In this document: positions 33,690 through 47,639 of the stretch, in pieces
How the letters are laid out: the number at the start of each line of letters is the position of its first letter
Numbering within the stretch: position 1 is the stretch's first letter
Source: Homarus americanus
Taxonomy: Eukaryota > Arthropoda > Malacostraca > Decapoda > Nephropidae
Direction: 5' to 3'
Length of the DNA: 64,000 nt
Assembly: GCF_018991925.1 (NCBI RefSeq)
Contig: NW_024737042.1
Location: 21,064,518-21,128,517, forward strand
The notes under the pieces: model-generated
What the model saw: only the letters and a program-made list of their open reading frames with translations
The model's database searches: none
Told to the model about the DNA's origin: nothing
Translations under genes and position numbers: made by a program

Positions 33690-35240
33690 AGTAGGCTCTT
33701 AGTTTACTATAGAGTGCCAATAGAACCAGCAGTGTCGTCCACAGATGCTGCACATGAGGGCTACTTAGTGCGGAAGGGGGGGTGGCAGCGACCAGCTCAC
33801 GTTGACGCTTGGTCTGCCTCAGTATGCAGTCGGGCTAACTCGAAAGCATGGACATTCGTATGGTCATCCTTCAAGCGATATGGTGTGGCACTTTTTCAGT
33901 TTTGTCTTAAGAATAACCTTATACCTTTTCAGTTGCCCGCTAGCATTACGTTTACTATTCGTTAGTTGACTGCAAAGTAGCTGTTTTGGCAGTCTACTTG
34001 TCGTCCATGCGGGTAGCAGGGCCAGCCCAACGTAGTTGTTCATGGATAATGGTAGCCTCGATGTTCCTACAGTTGGTGTCAGCGTGAATACTGGCATTTG
34101 TTCTCTTGTCGTCCCAGCGAACTCGGAGGATGTAACTTAGACTACGTTGGCAAAAGTTTTCAAGTGCCTTAAGGTGCCTCCTGTATGTGAACGATGTCTC
34201 ATTGCTATATAGCAGGGTGGGGAGGACCACTGCTCGATATACGTGCAACTTTGTCGAAAATTTCAGCTCCCTGTAGCTGAAGACACAGCCAGGGAGTCTG
34301 CCAAAGGCTTGAGATGCACATCTGATCTGATGTTGAATCTCTTCATCGATGTCCGCGGTGGTGGACAAGTTGGAGCCGAGATATTGAAAGTGGGTAACAT
34401 TAGAGAGGATAGTAAGGTTAACCTGGATGGATGGTGGAGTTGTGGCTGAACCAGGGGCAGGCTGAAAGCGAATTTGAGTCTTACGTGCATACGCATCTGC
34501 GTAGGGCTTCAGGATCTCCTGTAGGTCGCGTTTAGTGTGAGTGACAAGGATTAGGTCATCTGCATACTGAAGTTCAGTAATAGAAGCTGCCGACCGTTTT
34601 GTTCTTGCCTGGATTCGTCTTATGTTCAAAAGATTCTTCATCCGGTATTGGAAGTCCACTATGCCGGCTGAACTGACACTGGCACAAGTAAGGAAGGCAG
34701 CCAAGAAAATGGAAAAGAGAGTTGGTGTCACTACACATTCTTGTTTTACCCCCGTTAGGATGGGGTAGAACTCAGGCTGGGTGCCATTGTGCAGGATACT
34801 GCGGTTCATGCTACCGTGGAGTTGAATTTTGGTGGGCAGCTAAAACGGTTGGGGGTAAGTCAGAGGGCTTCTCTGTTGACCGAATCGAAGGTCTTGGTTA
34901 GGTGATGTACAGGTCACGACTCGGTTCTCTGCACTTTTTTCTGTAACTGGAAGGCAGCGAGGATCATGTCAGTGGTACCACGTGATGGTCTAAAGCAACA
35001 TTGAGATTCTGGGAGGAAGTTTTCCGCCTCAGGACTCGGGTGATAATCTTTCCAGCTACGGACAGCAGCGAGATCCCATAATAGCTGCCACAGTCTGACA
35101 GGTCTCCCTTGTTCTTATAAATATTGACGATGGAGGCATCTTTCAGAGCTTGGGGGATTTCCTCTTTTTCCCATATATTCTCCAGGAGAGAGTGGAGACG
35201 GCTGGTAAACAGAGGTCCTCCTGCTTTATACACCTCACTG
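33690..35240 (-). pseudogene. RTE-like reverse transcriptase and C-terminal region
   Basis: 34964-35233 has PQALKDASIVNIYKNKGDLS and CGSYYGISLLSVAGKI (RT motifs 1-2). 33994-34809 has GVKQECVVTPTLFSIFLAAF (motif B), LQYADDLILVTHT (catalytic YADD), FQYLGSNLS and LKALENFCQRSLSYILRVRW, typical of RTE. The tail KRYKVILKTKLKKCHT continues to about 33864. Motif A lies in a gap between the two frames. Confidence 0.85.
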
Positions 35241-35297
35241 GAATTCCAGCAGCCCCTGTGGCTTTGTATTCTTCATCTGTTGGTGGCAGTAGCTACC

Positions 35298-36184
35298 TCA
35301 TCCAGGGAGGGAGGATAGCTGAGGTTGCTTAACTCTGGATGCTGAGGGACCTGCTGAGTAGTCAGGCCAGTCACTTCGATATTTCGGTTGAGCAGCGAAT
35401 AGTACTGCTCTTTCCAGCCTTGGAAGATGCCTTCGCCGCTTTAGGGCGACATGAAGTGAGAGCTTGGCTCTGACGAGCCGATGATCAGTATCATGATCAG
35501 TGTCGCAGTGGTTTGAGCCACGCATGGCAAGGGTGATGAGGACATCTCGGCGATCTCTTTCTATGACAATGATGTAGTCAAAGAGATGGCAGTGTTTAGA
35601 TCGTGGTTGTTGCCACAAGCCCTTGAACTTGTCTGCCTTCCTGAACAAGGTATTGGTGATAGTGATGTTGTGTGCATCATACTTGCTGAGGAGGTGTAGG
35701 CCGTTGAGATTACACTTGCCTAGTCCATTTCTCCCTATGATTCCCTGCAAAATGTCAGCATATCTGCCAACTCTGACATTGAAGTCACCTTATCTTCTCT
35801 GGGGATAGAGTTTAGTACTCTGCCAAGGTCAACGTAAAAGGCCTCTTTGATGTCATCCTCTGCATCCAGTGTTGGGGTGTATGCACTGATGAAGAAGGAT
35901 TGACGTGAGTGATTCAGTGGGACTTTGTGCTTCATGAGGTGCTCGTTGATCCCAACAAACATTTTAGTTAGTCTAAGCAAGATTCAATGGCGGATGTCAA
36001 AGCCAACTCCATAAATGAGGTTTCTCTCTGTAGCAGGCTTATCCTTCCAGAAGAAAGTATAGCCAGATCCCCTTTCTGTGGATCGACCCTCGTTTGGGAG
36101 GCGGGACTCACTAATGGCTGGTTTGTCGATGTTGTACCTTGTGATGAGAACTATGTAGTCAGGTCGTTTATTCTTTTTCATCAT
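35298..36184 (-). pseudogene. RTE-like apurinic endonuclease domain
   Basis: Fragments: YNIDKPAISESRLPNEG (the E-S/T-R catalytic block), GSGYTFFWKDKP, GVGFDIRH, KVPLNHSRQSFFISAYTPT and LADMLTFC. Later parts (35750-35300) are in other frames and include IVIERDRRDVLIT and CDTDHRLVRAKLSL (the DH...LV motif). At least two stops and frameshifts separate them. Confidence 0.8.
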
Positions 36185-36200
36185 TCATGTATTCTGTTAT

Positions 36201-36413
36201 GTTTGCATTGTGTTTGTGATATGTATTGGTGTGGATTATATAGTATATTGTTGTATTGTAAATTATGTATTTTTTGTGTCAAAGTTTACATCCTTGTAGT
36301 GAGTAAAGAACAATCTGGCAACTCTGTGAAGTTAGTTGGTAGGTCAACCATACTACTAGTAGCATTCACTCACTCCCTCGAGTCCCTTGGCTTCTTGACG
36401 TTGTTATGAACCC
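36201..36413. other. Unannotated DNA before gap
   Basis: No recognised feature. Confidence 0.5.
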
Positions 36414-36513
36414 NNNNNNNNNNNNNNNNNNNNNNNNNNNNNNNNNNNNNNNNNNNNNNNNNNNNNNNNNNNNNNNNNNNNNNNNNNNNNNNNNNNNNNN
36501 NNNNNNNNNNNNN
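36414..36513. other. Assembly gap (100 N)
   Basis: Exactly 100 N, a standard placeholder for a gap of unknown size. It sits next to very long (TA)n tracts, a likely reason the assembly broke. Do not assume true linkage distance across it. Confidence 0.99.
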
Positions 36514-36567
36514 TGAACGCTCAGTATCACTCATGGCGGGGCATTTGAACTTGCTCTGAAATTTCTG

Positions 36568-37006
<439 letters not shown>

Positions 37007-37089
37007 TTCGCCTATTAATGATAGTAAAACAATAGTGACAGATCAGAATTTTTCTTTATATTTACTTTTCAAGTAACATGTTAAAATAT

Positions 37090-37906
37090 TGTCACGTGCC
37101 TGTGGCTCAGGACTCGCATGGCGTGAGGCATATGTTCACGCCTCCATTCCACAACCTATTAATAATTTGTTAATTGTACTTATTATATTATTGTTCTTCA
37201 TGAGTTACTTAGGTTAATTGTATATTTATGTATGTTATTAATATGCATCATTGTGTTACTCTGTTAAGTCAAATCAAGAGTAGTATTAATTAATTATATA
37301 AATTATCTAGCAAATGTCCTGGATCACGTAATATGAGCCGCTCCTCCACAGCGTGGGGACGCTTCCCCAGTAGCGAAACCGTGGCATAGGGTAGACGTGT
37401 CCATTCTTTCTCTAGCCTTGACCCATGTCTGGTGCTTTGTCCAGTCTTCTGCAATGCCCTAGTGGTATCAGGTATTAGTGATACGTTCAGTTAGGCCTAG
37501 GAAGGGATCCTGGTAGGAATCTCCTGTTTGGTAGGAAATAACTATTTTGTAGGGATGTTGTATATATATTGTGTCTGTGTAATATAGTTATGTTAAGTAG
37601 TATTCGTTTGGTCTAACTCCTTAACGGTATATTTTCACCCTTCCGCATCATTCTTATTTTAATATACTGTATAATCACTTATTCCTTAAATTCTTGTTTG
37701 CTAGTCAGTACTCCCTTTAGAACATAAATTGAATTAATTAATTATCTTCCTTTTGTGATTCACTTACTTCAACTTGCTCATACTTATTCAGTACATTTAG
37801 TTGAGTAGTTTTTGTGGGATAATTATTGCCGTGTTCCCTATTTGTTCCTTTATTTGATAATAACTGGGTAGGATTCCCAGGTATAAAGGATATTGGGATC
37901 GCGACA
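37090..37906 (+). mobile_element. Probable solo LTR
   Basis: 817 bp, TGTCACGTGCC...GGGATCGCGACA, with a near-perfect inverted terminus (TGTCACG/CGCGACA) and ATAT on both sides (37086-37089, 37907-37910). The AT-rich TSD is weak evidence on its own. A GTATAAAGGATATTG stretch near the end resembles element B LTR ends in style, not in sequence. An alternative end at CGTGACA (38006-38012) has no TSD. Confidence 0.65.
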
Positions 37907-37910
37907 ATAT

Positions 37911-38249
37911 AAATATATTACATCACGTATGAAACTCATTCATTTGACATTTAACCTCATTTGGTTTAACAATGATCGTAATAATGATAGTGTTAGCGCC
38001 GGAACCGTGACATGACATGTAGGGGGTGTGGTAGTGGCAGTGTCTCCAATTAGTCAAAGATCAAAAGTCTGCTGGGGCCTGGCCTGGCTATTAGTCAAGC
38101 ACATATGGAATTAATTGGTGGTTAAACGTGTTCCTCATGATAATGTTGCCAATATTGCCACAACCCGGAACGCATGTTAGGTACCCAAATATCTTTTCTC
38201 TCTCTATGTACAGATGTGTTGTAACTACTTCTTTGACGCAATACATAAT

Positions 38250-38252
<3 letters not shown>
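37911..38252. other. Unannotated DNA
   Basis: No recognised element. Confidence 0.5.

Positions 38253-38307
<55 letters not shown>
38253..38307. repeat. (TA)n microsatellite
   Basis: About 27 TA units. Confidence 0.98.
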
Positions 38308-38312
<5 letters not shown>

Positions 38313-38360
38313 GTCTGTGTGTGTGTCCATGCGGAAATCTCGAAACTACTTTACCGATCT

Positions 38361-38840
38361 GTAGTGATGATGGATGGTGTTATATGTAGTGATGATGGAT
38401 GGTATTATATATAGTGATGATGGATGATGATGTTATATGTACTGATGATGAATGTTGTTATATGTAGTGATGATGGGTGGTGTTATAGTAGTGATGATGG
38501 ATGGTGTTATATGTAGTGATGATGGATGGTGTTATATATAGTGATGATGGATGATGATGTTATATGTAGTGATGATGGATGTTGTTATATGTAGTTATGA
38601 TGGGTGGTGTTATATGTAGTGATGATGGATGGTGTTTATATGTAGTTGTTATATGTAGTGATGATGAATGATGTTATATGTAGTGATGATGGATGATGTT
38701 ATATGTAGTGATGATGGATGTTGTTATATGTAGTGATGATGGATTGTATTATAAGTAGTGATGATGGATGTTGTTATATGTAGTGATGATGGATGGTGTT
38801 ATATGTAGTGATGATGGGTGGTGTTATATGTAGTGATGAT
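38361..38840 (+). repeat. 25-bp minisatellite (TGTAGTGATGATGGATGG core)
   Basis: About 19 imperfect units containing GTAGTGATGATGGATGGTG. Preceded by AAACTACTTTACCGATCT (38343-38360). The same lead-in plus about three units recurs at 39070-39170, so the array and its left flank were duplicated. Confidence 0.92.
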
Positions 38841-39069
38841 TAGACAATAAAATAATAACAGTTCAATGCTAAAAAATATACTTTGCTGTACCGTTGCGTA
38901 TGAAATTCATACACCGTTAATGAACTATTGATGGAAGAAGAAGTTTTGGGGACTGAACAGTGAGACAATGGAGCCTCCCGGAGGGTGGCGTCCTAACGTG
39001 AGCCCTGCGAATGAGCCGCCCGTCTGTTTGTGGGTGGGTTTGTTTGTTTCGTGTTCACGAGGATCTGGA
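38841..39069. other. Spacer between minisatellite copies
   Basis: No gene seen. Includes AGGATCTGGAAACTACTTT at 39059, the start of the duplicated lead-in. Confidence 0.5.
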
Positions 39070-39166
39070 AACTACTTTACCGATCTGTAGTGATAATAGA
39101 TGGTGTAATATGTAGTGATGATGGATGGCGTTATATGTAGTGATGATGGATGGTGATATAGTGATG

Positions 39167-39219
<53 letters not shown>
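39070..39219. repeat. Short second minisatellite copy and (TA)n
   Basis: Lead-in and about three 25-bp units to 39170, then (TA)n to 39219. Confidence 0.9.
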
Positions 39220-39220
<1 letters not shown>

Positions 39221-39221
39221 G

Positions 39222-39725
39222 ACACCACATTGAATTTCATCTGCCATTTTTCAGACCATTCGAAAAATTTGTTTTGATCTTTCGGTAGTTTTGCGCAGTC
39301 CTTGTCAGATTTAATTACATGCCCTATTTTAGTGTCATCAGCAAATTTACTTATGTTGCTGTGTACGCCGATATCTATGTCGTTTATGTATATAATAAAT
39401 AATAATGGTCCAAGTACTGAGCCTTAGGGTACTCCACTTGTGACGTTACTCCAATAGGATTGAGTGCCATTAACGCTCACTCCCTGTTTTCTGTCCTGTT
39501 ACCACGCACTAATCCATTTTAAAATATCTCCTCCAGTGCCATGAGCCTCCATTTTTTTATTAATCTTTCGTGGAGGACTCTGTCAAAGGCTTTGTTAAAG
39601 TCAAGATATACTCCATCATAGTGGTGCCCCTCGTCCACTGATTCGAAAACAGCTGAAAAGAATGTAAATAGATTAGTTAAGCATGAACGCCTGCTTGTCA
39701 AGCGGTAGGTTATCAATGATCAGTC
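39222..39725 (-). pseudogene. CR1 RT internal fragment (copy 4)
   Basis: Minus strand: LTSRRSCLTNLFTFFSAVF, GVYLDFNKAFDRVLHERL (motif A) and, after a shift, PSGVTSQVEYPKA-like motif B, then WQMKFN-like sequence ending at the (TA)n. Closely related to copy 1 at 26815-28144. Truncated at both ends, with no 3' tail, so it is a remnant broken by later rearrangement. Confidence 0.85.
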
Positions 39726-40387
39726 AATTCACACCCCTCGTTTGGCCCTGATTCTTTTACAGACAAGGAAATAGATATAACTTATAGAAAAATAGGAATT
39801 ATTTGTGCTTAGATAAAAGTTATATTTTTATTTACAGTTCACCATCCTTACACAACCAGACGTGCGTGACATGCACCTCAGATACTGCCACAGATTGCAA
39901 GCACTATTATTATTATTACATGTTTTATTTACTCTAATAGTATAGTATTGTAGACTGTCGTAGCAAGCAAGAAGCACATGTGAATAGAGAATCATTGCAA
40001 TTAACTTTAAACCTCCTTTTGTTCACACTATCGCCAAAGTTTAACATGAACAGCATGAATGTTATCTACATGATATAGCAGAAGAGGAAAATAATAGATA
40101 TGAACTTAAACTTCAAGTGAGTGCTAGTAGGTTATCATTCACGGATACCATTACTGCAGGTTGAGGGGCACCTGCCTCCACTTCCCTCCCTGCTGCCCTC
40201 CTTTTCCTACCCCACATTCTCTCTACGTCACTTCACCTCGCTATACCACAGTCCACTTGGCAAAAGAAACGATCTAATAACAGTCTGTTTAATGCATTTC
40301 TCATTAAACATATAAACATTTTAAAAATCCTTACATTTATCTATTTGTTTAAATTTGTATTTACTTTGATTCCGTAGTATCTAATCT
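39726..40387. other. Unannotated AT-rich DNA
   Basis: No recognised element. A small ATT run lies near 39907. Confidence 0.5.
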
Positions 40388-40764
40388 AATATACTATAGC
40401 GCTAGCCGTGCGTGTATCTGGTCTGGGCAGGCGAAACGGCACAATCGTTTTTCACCAAACTTCGTGGAAAAATCGCAAAAAATTCGTAGAGTGAAAAAAA
40501 CCTAGTCCCATGTCGATGGTGTCTTTAGGAATGCATTAATTAAAGATTTTATTTACGCTAGCAACAGATGTCACTGTACGCTGTCTGCCAGCCAGACGAT
40601 TGCTGTTATCATACGGCTCCCTCCTCCTTCCCCCACTTTTTCTCTTAGCCTACTTTTTTTAATGTTGTTTGGATTAGTAAAGGAAGGAAGATGAGTAAAT
40701 AGAAGAAAGAAGGGGAACAGACAATAGTTAGAGATAACAGGTGGGGGGGGGGGAGCTGAGCGAC

Positions 40765-41084
40765 CATGATTATAACAACCACGACTATGATTATAACAAC
40801 CACGACTATGATTATAACAAACACGACCATGATTATAACAACCACGACTATGATTATAACAACCACGACTATGATCATAACAACCACGACCATGATTATA
40901 ACAACCACGACCATGATTATAACAACTACGACCATGATTAAAACAACTACGACCATGATTATAACAACCACGACCATGATTATAACAACCACGACTATGA
41001 TTATAGCACCTACGACTATGATCATAACCACGACCATGATAATAACAACCACGACCATGATCATAACAACCACGACCATGATTA
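40765..41084 (+). repeat. 21-bp minisatellite array 1
   Basis: About 15 units of CATGATTATAACAACCACGA with C/T and A/T variants. The ITTTTMI-type (plus) and VVVIIMV-type (minus) open frames are artefacts of a repeat unit divisible by three. Confidence 0.95.
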
Positions 41085-41090
41085 TCTAAT

Positions 41091-41331
41091 CTCTAATATA
41101 CTATAGGAAATTATTTGTATATGACCGATATAGCTACAGAAAAAATGAAATATTTACATGTTGTTGTGTATTCTTATTACTGTTTGACTGCTGTTCGCTG
41201 GAAACCGATTTTTTGCAAGTGCACCTACGTTAAATACAGGCGCGAGCGCACTTCCCCAAATATTCTCTACATTACTGTTTTGTCGGATTATATGGCGAAC
41301 TGGGCACGAAGGGCCCACGATCACTTGTCTA
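41091..41331 (+). repeat. Short Helentron-like unit
   Basis: CTAATATACTATAG start, 3' hairpin GGGCACGAAGGGCCC, then CACGATCACTTGT, after which the next unit begins directly. Confidence 0.68.
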
Positions 41332-42561
41332 ATATACTATAGCGCTCTCCGTCTGTCTGTCTGTCTGTCTTTCTGTTTGTCTGTCTGTGCAGCTGAAACC
41401 GCACAATCGTTTTTCATCAAACTTGATGGAAAAATCGCAAAAAACTTCGTAGAGTGCAACAAACCTGATCCCATGTCGATGGTTTCTTTAGGAAGGCATT
41501 AGTTAACAATTATATTTACGATGGAAAACAATGCAAGTCTACGGACTTGCCGCACCCTCATTCGCTGTACACTGTCAGCCCACGATTGCAGTTATCGTAA
41601 GGCTTCCTCCTCCTCCCCCCAATTTTTTTCTTAGCCTACTTTTTTTTAATGTTGTTTGGATTAGTAAAGGACGGAAGATGAGTAAATAGAAGAATAAAGA
41701 AGGGAAAAGAGAAAATAGTTAGAGATAACAGGTGGGGGAGAGCTGAGTTCATCATGCGTCTGGATGCGCAGTTTCAACGTTACCAGACGACCTTACAGCT
41801 ATGTATACTTATTCCTGTGGCTAACTGTACATGGAAAAGAGATAATAACAGGAATGCATGGAGAAGATGACTACAATAGACACAGGGTGAATATAGACAG
41901 TGAAACAAACAGGAGGTTGACAAAAATAGACAGAATCATACATGCACAAATAGACAATATGGCAACAAACATGATAGACAGACAGCTGACTGACTGGTTA
42001 GCATTACACAAACAGGCAGACACACGCCAAGAACAGATAAGACAGACAGATTTGACGACACAAAGAGTACAGACGGGCATATATTCAAACACCACGCAGA
42101 CGAACAGACAGTTGGGATGGCAATAGACAGGATGGATATACTTGAGACAGATTAGAAGGCATTTATAAACAAGAATAACACCAAATTGACCATAGCTGTG
42201 TCAGTGAGGGTAGGAGGTCTTACATCCTCCAGCATAAATAAAAAGACGCATTGAAAACTAACACCCTCGTGCGGAAAAACATCCATGGTCGGTCAGTCAT
42301 GTGATATTGGCCTAAAACTGACTAACGTAGATGATGACTATGCTGACTTAACACAGGTGATGACTTAAGCAGATGGTGACTAATATAACCAGAATCAAGG
42401 TCACTTCTCTTCATAATATAATTTATCTTGGAATGATCATCGATGATTCATAATAATTTTTTTTATGATTTTAACCTCTCCTTATGGCGAATATTTCTTT
42501 AATTAATTATTCTAACGTTTTTTCTATTCCTTCTTACATTATATTAGATACTGTAAGTATC
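41332..42561 (+). other. Third Helentron-like unit and unassigned sequence
   Basis: Starts CTAATATACTATAGCGCT, then GTCTGTCTGTC microsatellite and the shared body to about 41530. 41764-42126 is an open frame rich in Asp, Arg and Gln without a known domain, and its repetitive ACAGACA content argues against a gene. Confidence 0.5.
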
Positions 42562-43208
42562 ATGACCACGACCATGATTATAAGAACCACGACCATGATT
42601 ATAACAACCACGAATATGATTATAACAGCCACGACCATGATTATAACAACCATGACTATGATTATAACAACCACGATCATGATTATAACAACCACAACTA
42701 TGATTATAACAACCACGACTAAGATTATAAAACCACGACCATGATTATTACAACCACGACAATGATTAAAACAACCACGATCATGATTATAACAACCACG
42801 ACCATGATTATAACACCCACGACCATGATTATTACAACCACGACCATGATTATAACAACCACGACTATGATTATAACACCCACGACCATGATTACAACAA
42901 CCACGACTATGATTATAACAACCACGACCATGATTAGAACCACCACGACTAAGATTATAAATTCACGACTATGATTATAACAACCACGACTATGATTATA
43001 ACAACCACGACTATGATTATAGCAACCACGACCATGTATATAACTCCCACGACTATGATTATAACAACCATGACTATGATTATAACAACCACGACTGTGA
43101 TTAAAATACCCACGACAAAGATTATAACAACCACGATCATGATTATAACAACCACGACCCTGTATATGACACCCACGACCATGATTATAACAACCACGAC
43201 CATGATTA
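42562..43208 (+). repeat. 21-bp minisatellite array 2
   Basis: About 31 units of the same CATGATTATAACAACCACGA repeat as array 1, 1.5 kb away, again ending directly at a TATACTATAG terminus. The shared position relative to the terminus suggests the array is part of the mobile unit. Confidence 0.95.
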
Positions 43209-43520
43209 TCTCATATACTATAGGAATAGATGTGTATCTGTGTGTCTGTCTGTTCTGGGCAGCCGAAACGGCACAATCTTTTTTTTCAACCCAGGAAAAA
43301 TCGCTAAAAACCAGAGTGGAACAAACCTGGTCCCATGTCGAAGATTTGTTTAGAAGGCATTAATTAACCATTTTATTTACGCTGGAAAACGATGTCGCCA
43401 GCACTCTGCCAGCCTTCCGGCGGTTGCATCGCTAGAAACACGAGCGTTCGAACTTTCACTCTTTGGTAAACTGTACCACCGGACTCGCCACCGGGCACGA
43501 AGTGCCCACGATCACTTGTA
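43209..43520 (+). repeat. Terminal Helentron-like unit
   Basis: Start TATACTATAGGAATAG, shared body at 43260-43400, 3' hairpin GGGCACGAAGTGCCC followed by ACGATCACTTGT. Confidence 0.68.
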
Positions 43521-44940
<1,420 letters not shown>

Positions 44941-44994
44941 ATCACTGTGGGTGCGCGTGATCCAGGTATATGCTGATAACCACCAAGTCAAGGA

Positions 44995-46330
44995 CAAAAG
45001 GGGGCCTTTAAAGTCAGGAAAAGGGAAGTGATCGATGATAGTGAGAAAATAAGCAAAGCATTAAACAACTACTCTTATAAGTTTCACAGATAAAATAGAA
45101 GAAATGCCAGAGGTGGAACTGATAGTTAGAGCAAACGAAAGAAGAGAAATTAAAGAATCACTATCAGAAGAGGATGTTCTTAAGAAGATAAATATATTAA
45201 AGACAAAATCCCAGGGCCGGATGAAATTTTCCCTCGAGTTTTAAAAGAGTGTAAGGACCCTAGTAAATTGATTTAAAAAATCATAAGACACGGGAATTGT
45301 GCAAGACTTGTGAAGACAGGCAAATGTAGTACCCTTATTAAAAAAGGAGACAGAGCATCACCAATCAAATTATGGGCCATTTTGATCAGTAATAAAATGT
45401 CTTGAATCAATAAGAGCAAAGGGAAAATCTTGTGTATCAAACCTGCTTACGTGTTTAAGAAGTCGTCAAGGTAGTGGATAATGACGAAAATTACGATATA
45501 ATTTCTTAGACCTTAGCAAAGCGTTTGACAGAAGTACCACATCAGAGGCTTCTGAGTAGTTAAGGCTCATGTTATCGAGGAAGTTTTAAATTGATAAAAT
45601 AACATGGCTCACCGATAGAACATAAGAGGGTCAGCATAGATGGTGGGAAATCTGAGTGGGGCTGTGTAACCAGTGAGGTTAGGCGTCAGTACTGGGTCCA
45701 CAATTGTTCATAATCTATAACGATCTAGATACTGGGATTAGCAGTGACATGAGCAGGTTTGCGGATGACAACAAAATAGGCGGCAGAATTAATTGGGCAG
45801 GCTGCAAATGCAAGGAGGATTTAAATAGACTGCAGGAGTGGTCAGAAATGACAAATGGTATTCAACACCAGCAAGTGCAGTACTTAATATTGGAAGACAA
45901 ATATCTAAATGTACACAGCCTTAACTAACATCAACTGAAGTCGACTTGTGAAAAGAGACTTCGGGGTACTGTAAACCCGGACCTACTGCCAAAACAGTGC
46001 GCTAATATTCGAAATAAGGCAAACAGAGTATTAGGTTTTATATCTAGATGTGTAAGTAATAAGAGCCTGAGGACATATTACACTATATCTTGCGCCAGTC
46101 AGGCAGCACCTCGATTATGCGATTCAGTTATGGTACCCTTATTATAGAAGGATCAATTCACTGGAGTCGGTCCAGCGAAGAATGATGAAAATGTTTGGAC
46201 AGAACCTTCCCCACAAAGATAAATTAAAGAAACTAAACTTGCCTTCCCTAGAAAGACGAGGAGTGCGGAGATAGATAAAATTCATAGGTGAAAGTAATTA
46301 ATAAAGGAGATATATATAAAGCTCTTATAG
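44995..46330 (+). pseudogene. CR1 LINE copy 2, 5' part (RT), highly decayed
   Basis: Recognisable pieces in all three frames: DKIPGPDEIFPRVLKEC, KKGDRAS, RFADDNKIGG (motif C, about 45756), ANIRNKANRVLG-like sequence (about 46000) and LERRGVR (about 46250). Coding similarity stops at GCTCTTAT (46321-46328) and resumes at 49199, exactly where copy 3 ends. Copy 2 was therefore split by copy 3. Confidence 0.82.
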
Positions 46331-46339
46331 TAGAAGCCT

Positions 46340-47100
46340 GTGTAACAAAATGGACCAGCTCAGGGCCATTGTTAGTAAAGAGAACAGATATAATTACATA
46401 ACAACATGGATAAATTCAAACAGAATCTTAAATTGAAAGAAGCATTTTTTAGCAGAATTATATCCCAGGATATAACCTATTTAAATTTGACAGAGTAGGA
46501 AGGAGAGGTGGCGGTGTAGCAGTGTATATCAGGGGTGTCATTAAAAGCCACAAATCAAACATTAAAAACAAATAGCCAGCACAGAATATTTGGGCAGAGA
46601 TTGGTGAGGGTAGTGAACTGTAGTCGGCTAAAAGGCAAGGTTATATATAGACCACCTTAATTTGAGTAGGAACGATGGTAAATTATGGAGTAGCCAAAGA
46701 AGGCATCTGATAGAAACAATGTATGTATTCTAGGCGATTTCAACTTTTCAGTAAAGCAGACGGGAAAAATCAACTTAGCTTATTAATGAATTCGAAGATT
46801 TTCTAGAAGTAGTGCACAAGATAGTTTTTTATAAATTCACAAATCCGCCCACTAGAGGAAATAATATCCTCTATTTAGTTCTCAGTAATAATGAAAAATC
46901 TAGTAAAAGATGTTGGATTGGAGACGAACTAGGAAAACAGCATCATAAAGCCATATTTTAACATAATATGGGATGGCAGGAAGAAGGAAAAATTCGGCCT
47001 GATCCTTATTTTAGAAGGCTATCACGGTAATTAAGGAGAGACTCTAAGGGATGACCCTATGGTCAAAAGATTAATCCCCCACACCTCCGAAACTGTCAAC
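46340..47100 (+). pseudogene. CR1 copy 3 endonuclease domain
   Basis: Pieces: MDQLRAIVSKENRYNYI, GYNLFKFDRVGRRGGGVAVY (about 46480-46530), KVIYRPP, then VCILGDFNFS (about 46725-46745) and FTNPPTRGNNILYLVL. These are the APE-type endonuclease motifs of CR1. Several frameshifts and stops. Confidence 0.82.
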
Positions 47101-47639
47101 TTAGGACGATAACCTAATTTAATTTAGCAGCTACTTATGAACAATTTATTATGCATAATCAATAATGCCTAAAATAAACACATCTCTAAAAGAAAATTCA
47201 GATCGATACGTGAACCAACCAAAAATGGATGAATAATAGACTTAGATCTTTCTAGGAAAAAGAAAGGAGTATATAGAAAAGTTAAGAGAGGCGAAAATCA
47301 CTTTACTTGGTTACTATCAGAACCTAACAAGACAGGTAAAAACAGAAATTAGGAAAAGCAAAGAGAAATTATGAAATCAAGGTAGCAAACGAATCGAAAA
47401 ATAACCCAAAGCTTTTTTTACCAACTGTATAAATCAAAAGGTGAGACACAATAGGTCCCTAAAACTACCATATATAGAAATGACTGATGATGAGTTAGAA
47501 ATGTGTAGCACGTTAAATAGTCATTTTTATTCAGATTCACAAAATCGTGAAACCCATATTTCCAGAAGTTCATAAGGCATATAATCTACAGTATAGAAAA
47601 ATATGTTGATGAATATCAATATTAATAGTAACGTATGTT

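Larger units (their letters stand above)
33690..36200 (-). mobile_element. RTE-like LINE, degenerate
   Basis: A minus-strand element holding an APE-type endonuclease (36200-35300) followed by RT and a C-terminal tail (35240-33690). Overall order and motifs match RTE-clade elements, which have short 3' UTRs. The 5' end lies near the assembly gap and its exact limit is unclear. Confidence 0.85.
40388..43520 (+). mobile_element. Cluster of Helentron/HINE-like elements with minisatellites
   Basis: Several head-to-tail units begin CTAATATACTATAG (40388, 41091, 41332, and CTCATATACTATAG at about 43209). At least two end in a hairpin plus CACTTGT: GGGCACGAAGGGCCC at 41308-41322 and GGGCACGAAGTGCCC at about 43493-43507. 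Shared body sequence (GAAACGGCACAATC, then GTCCCATGTCGATGGT) occurs at about 40440, 41400 and 43270. CTAATATA starts, 3' hairpins and internal minisatellites are features of Helentron-associated non-autonomous elements. No Rep/helicase is seen. Confidence 0.7.

Noticed and set aside
37090..38012. Longer version of the solo LTR ending at CGTGACA
   Set aside because: The inverted terminus is perfect but there is no TSD; the 37906 end has a 4-bp TSD, so I preferred it.
41764..42126. 120-codon frame between Helentron-like units
   Set aside because: Rich in ACAGACA-type repeats and lacks any Rep or helicase motif.
40645..43203. Long open frames on both strands encoding ITTTTMI and VVVIIMV repeats
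   Set aside because: They are translations of a 21-bp minisatellite whose unit length is divisible by three; no sign of selection or of a real start context.
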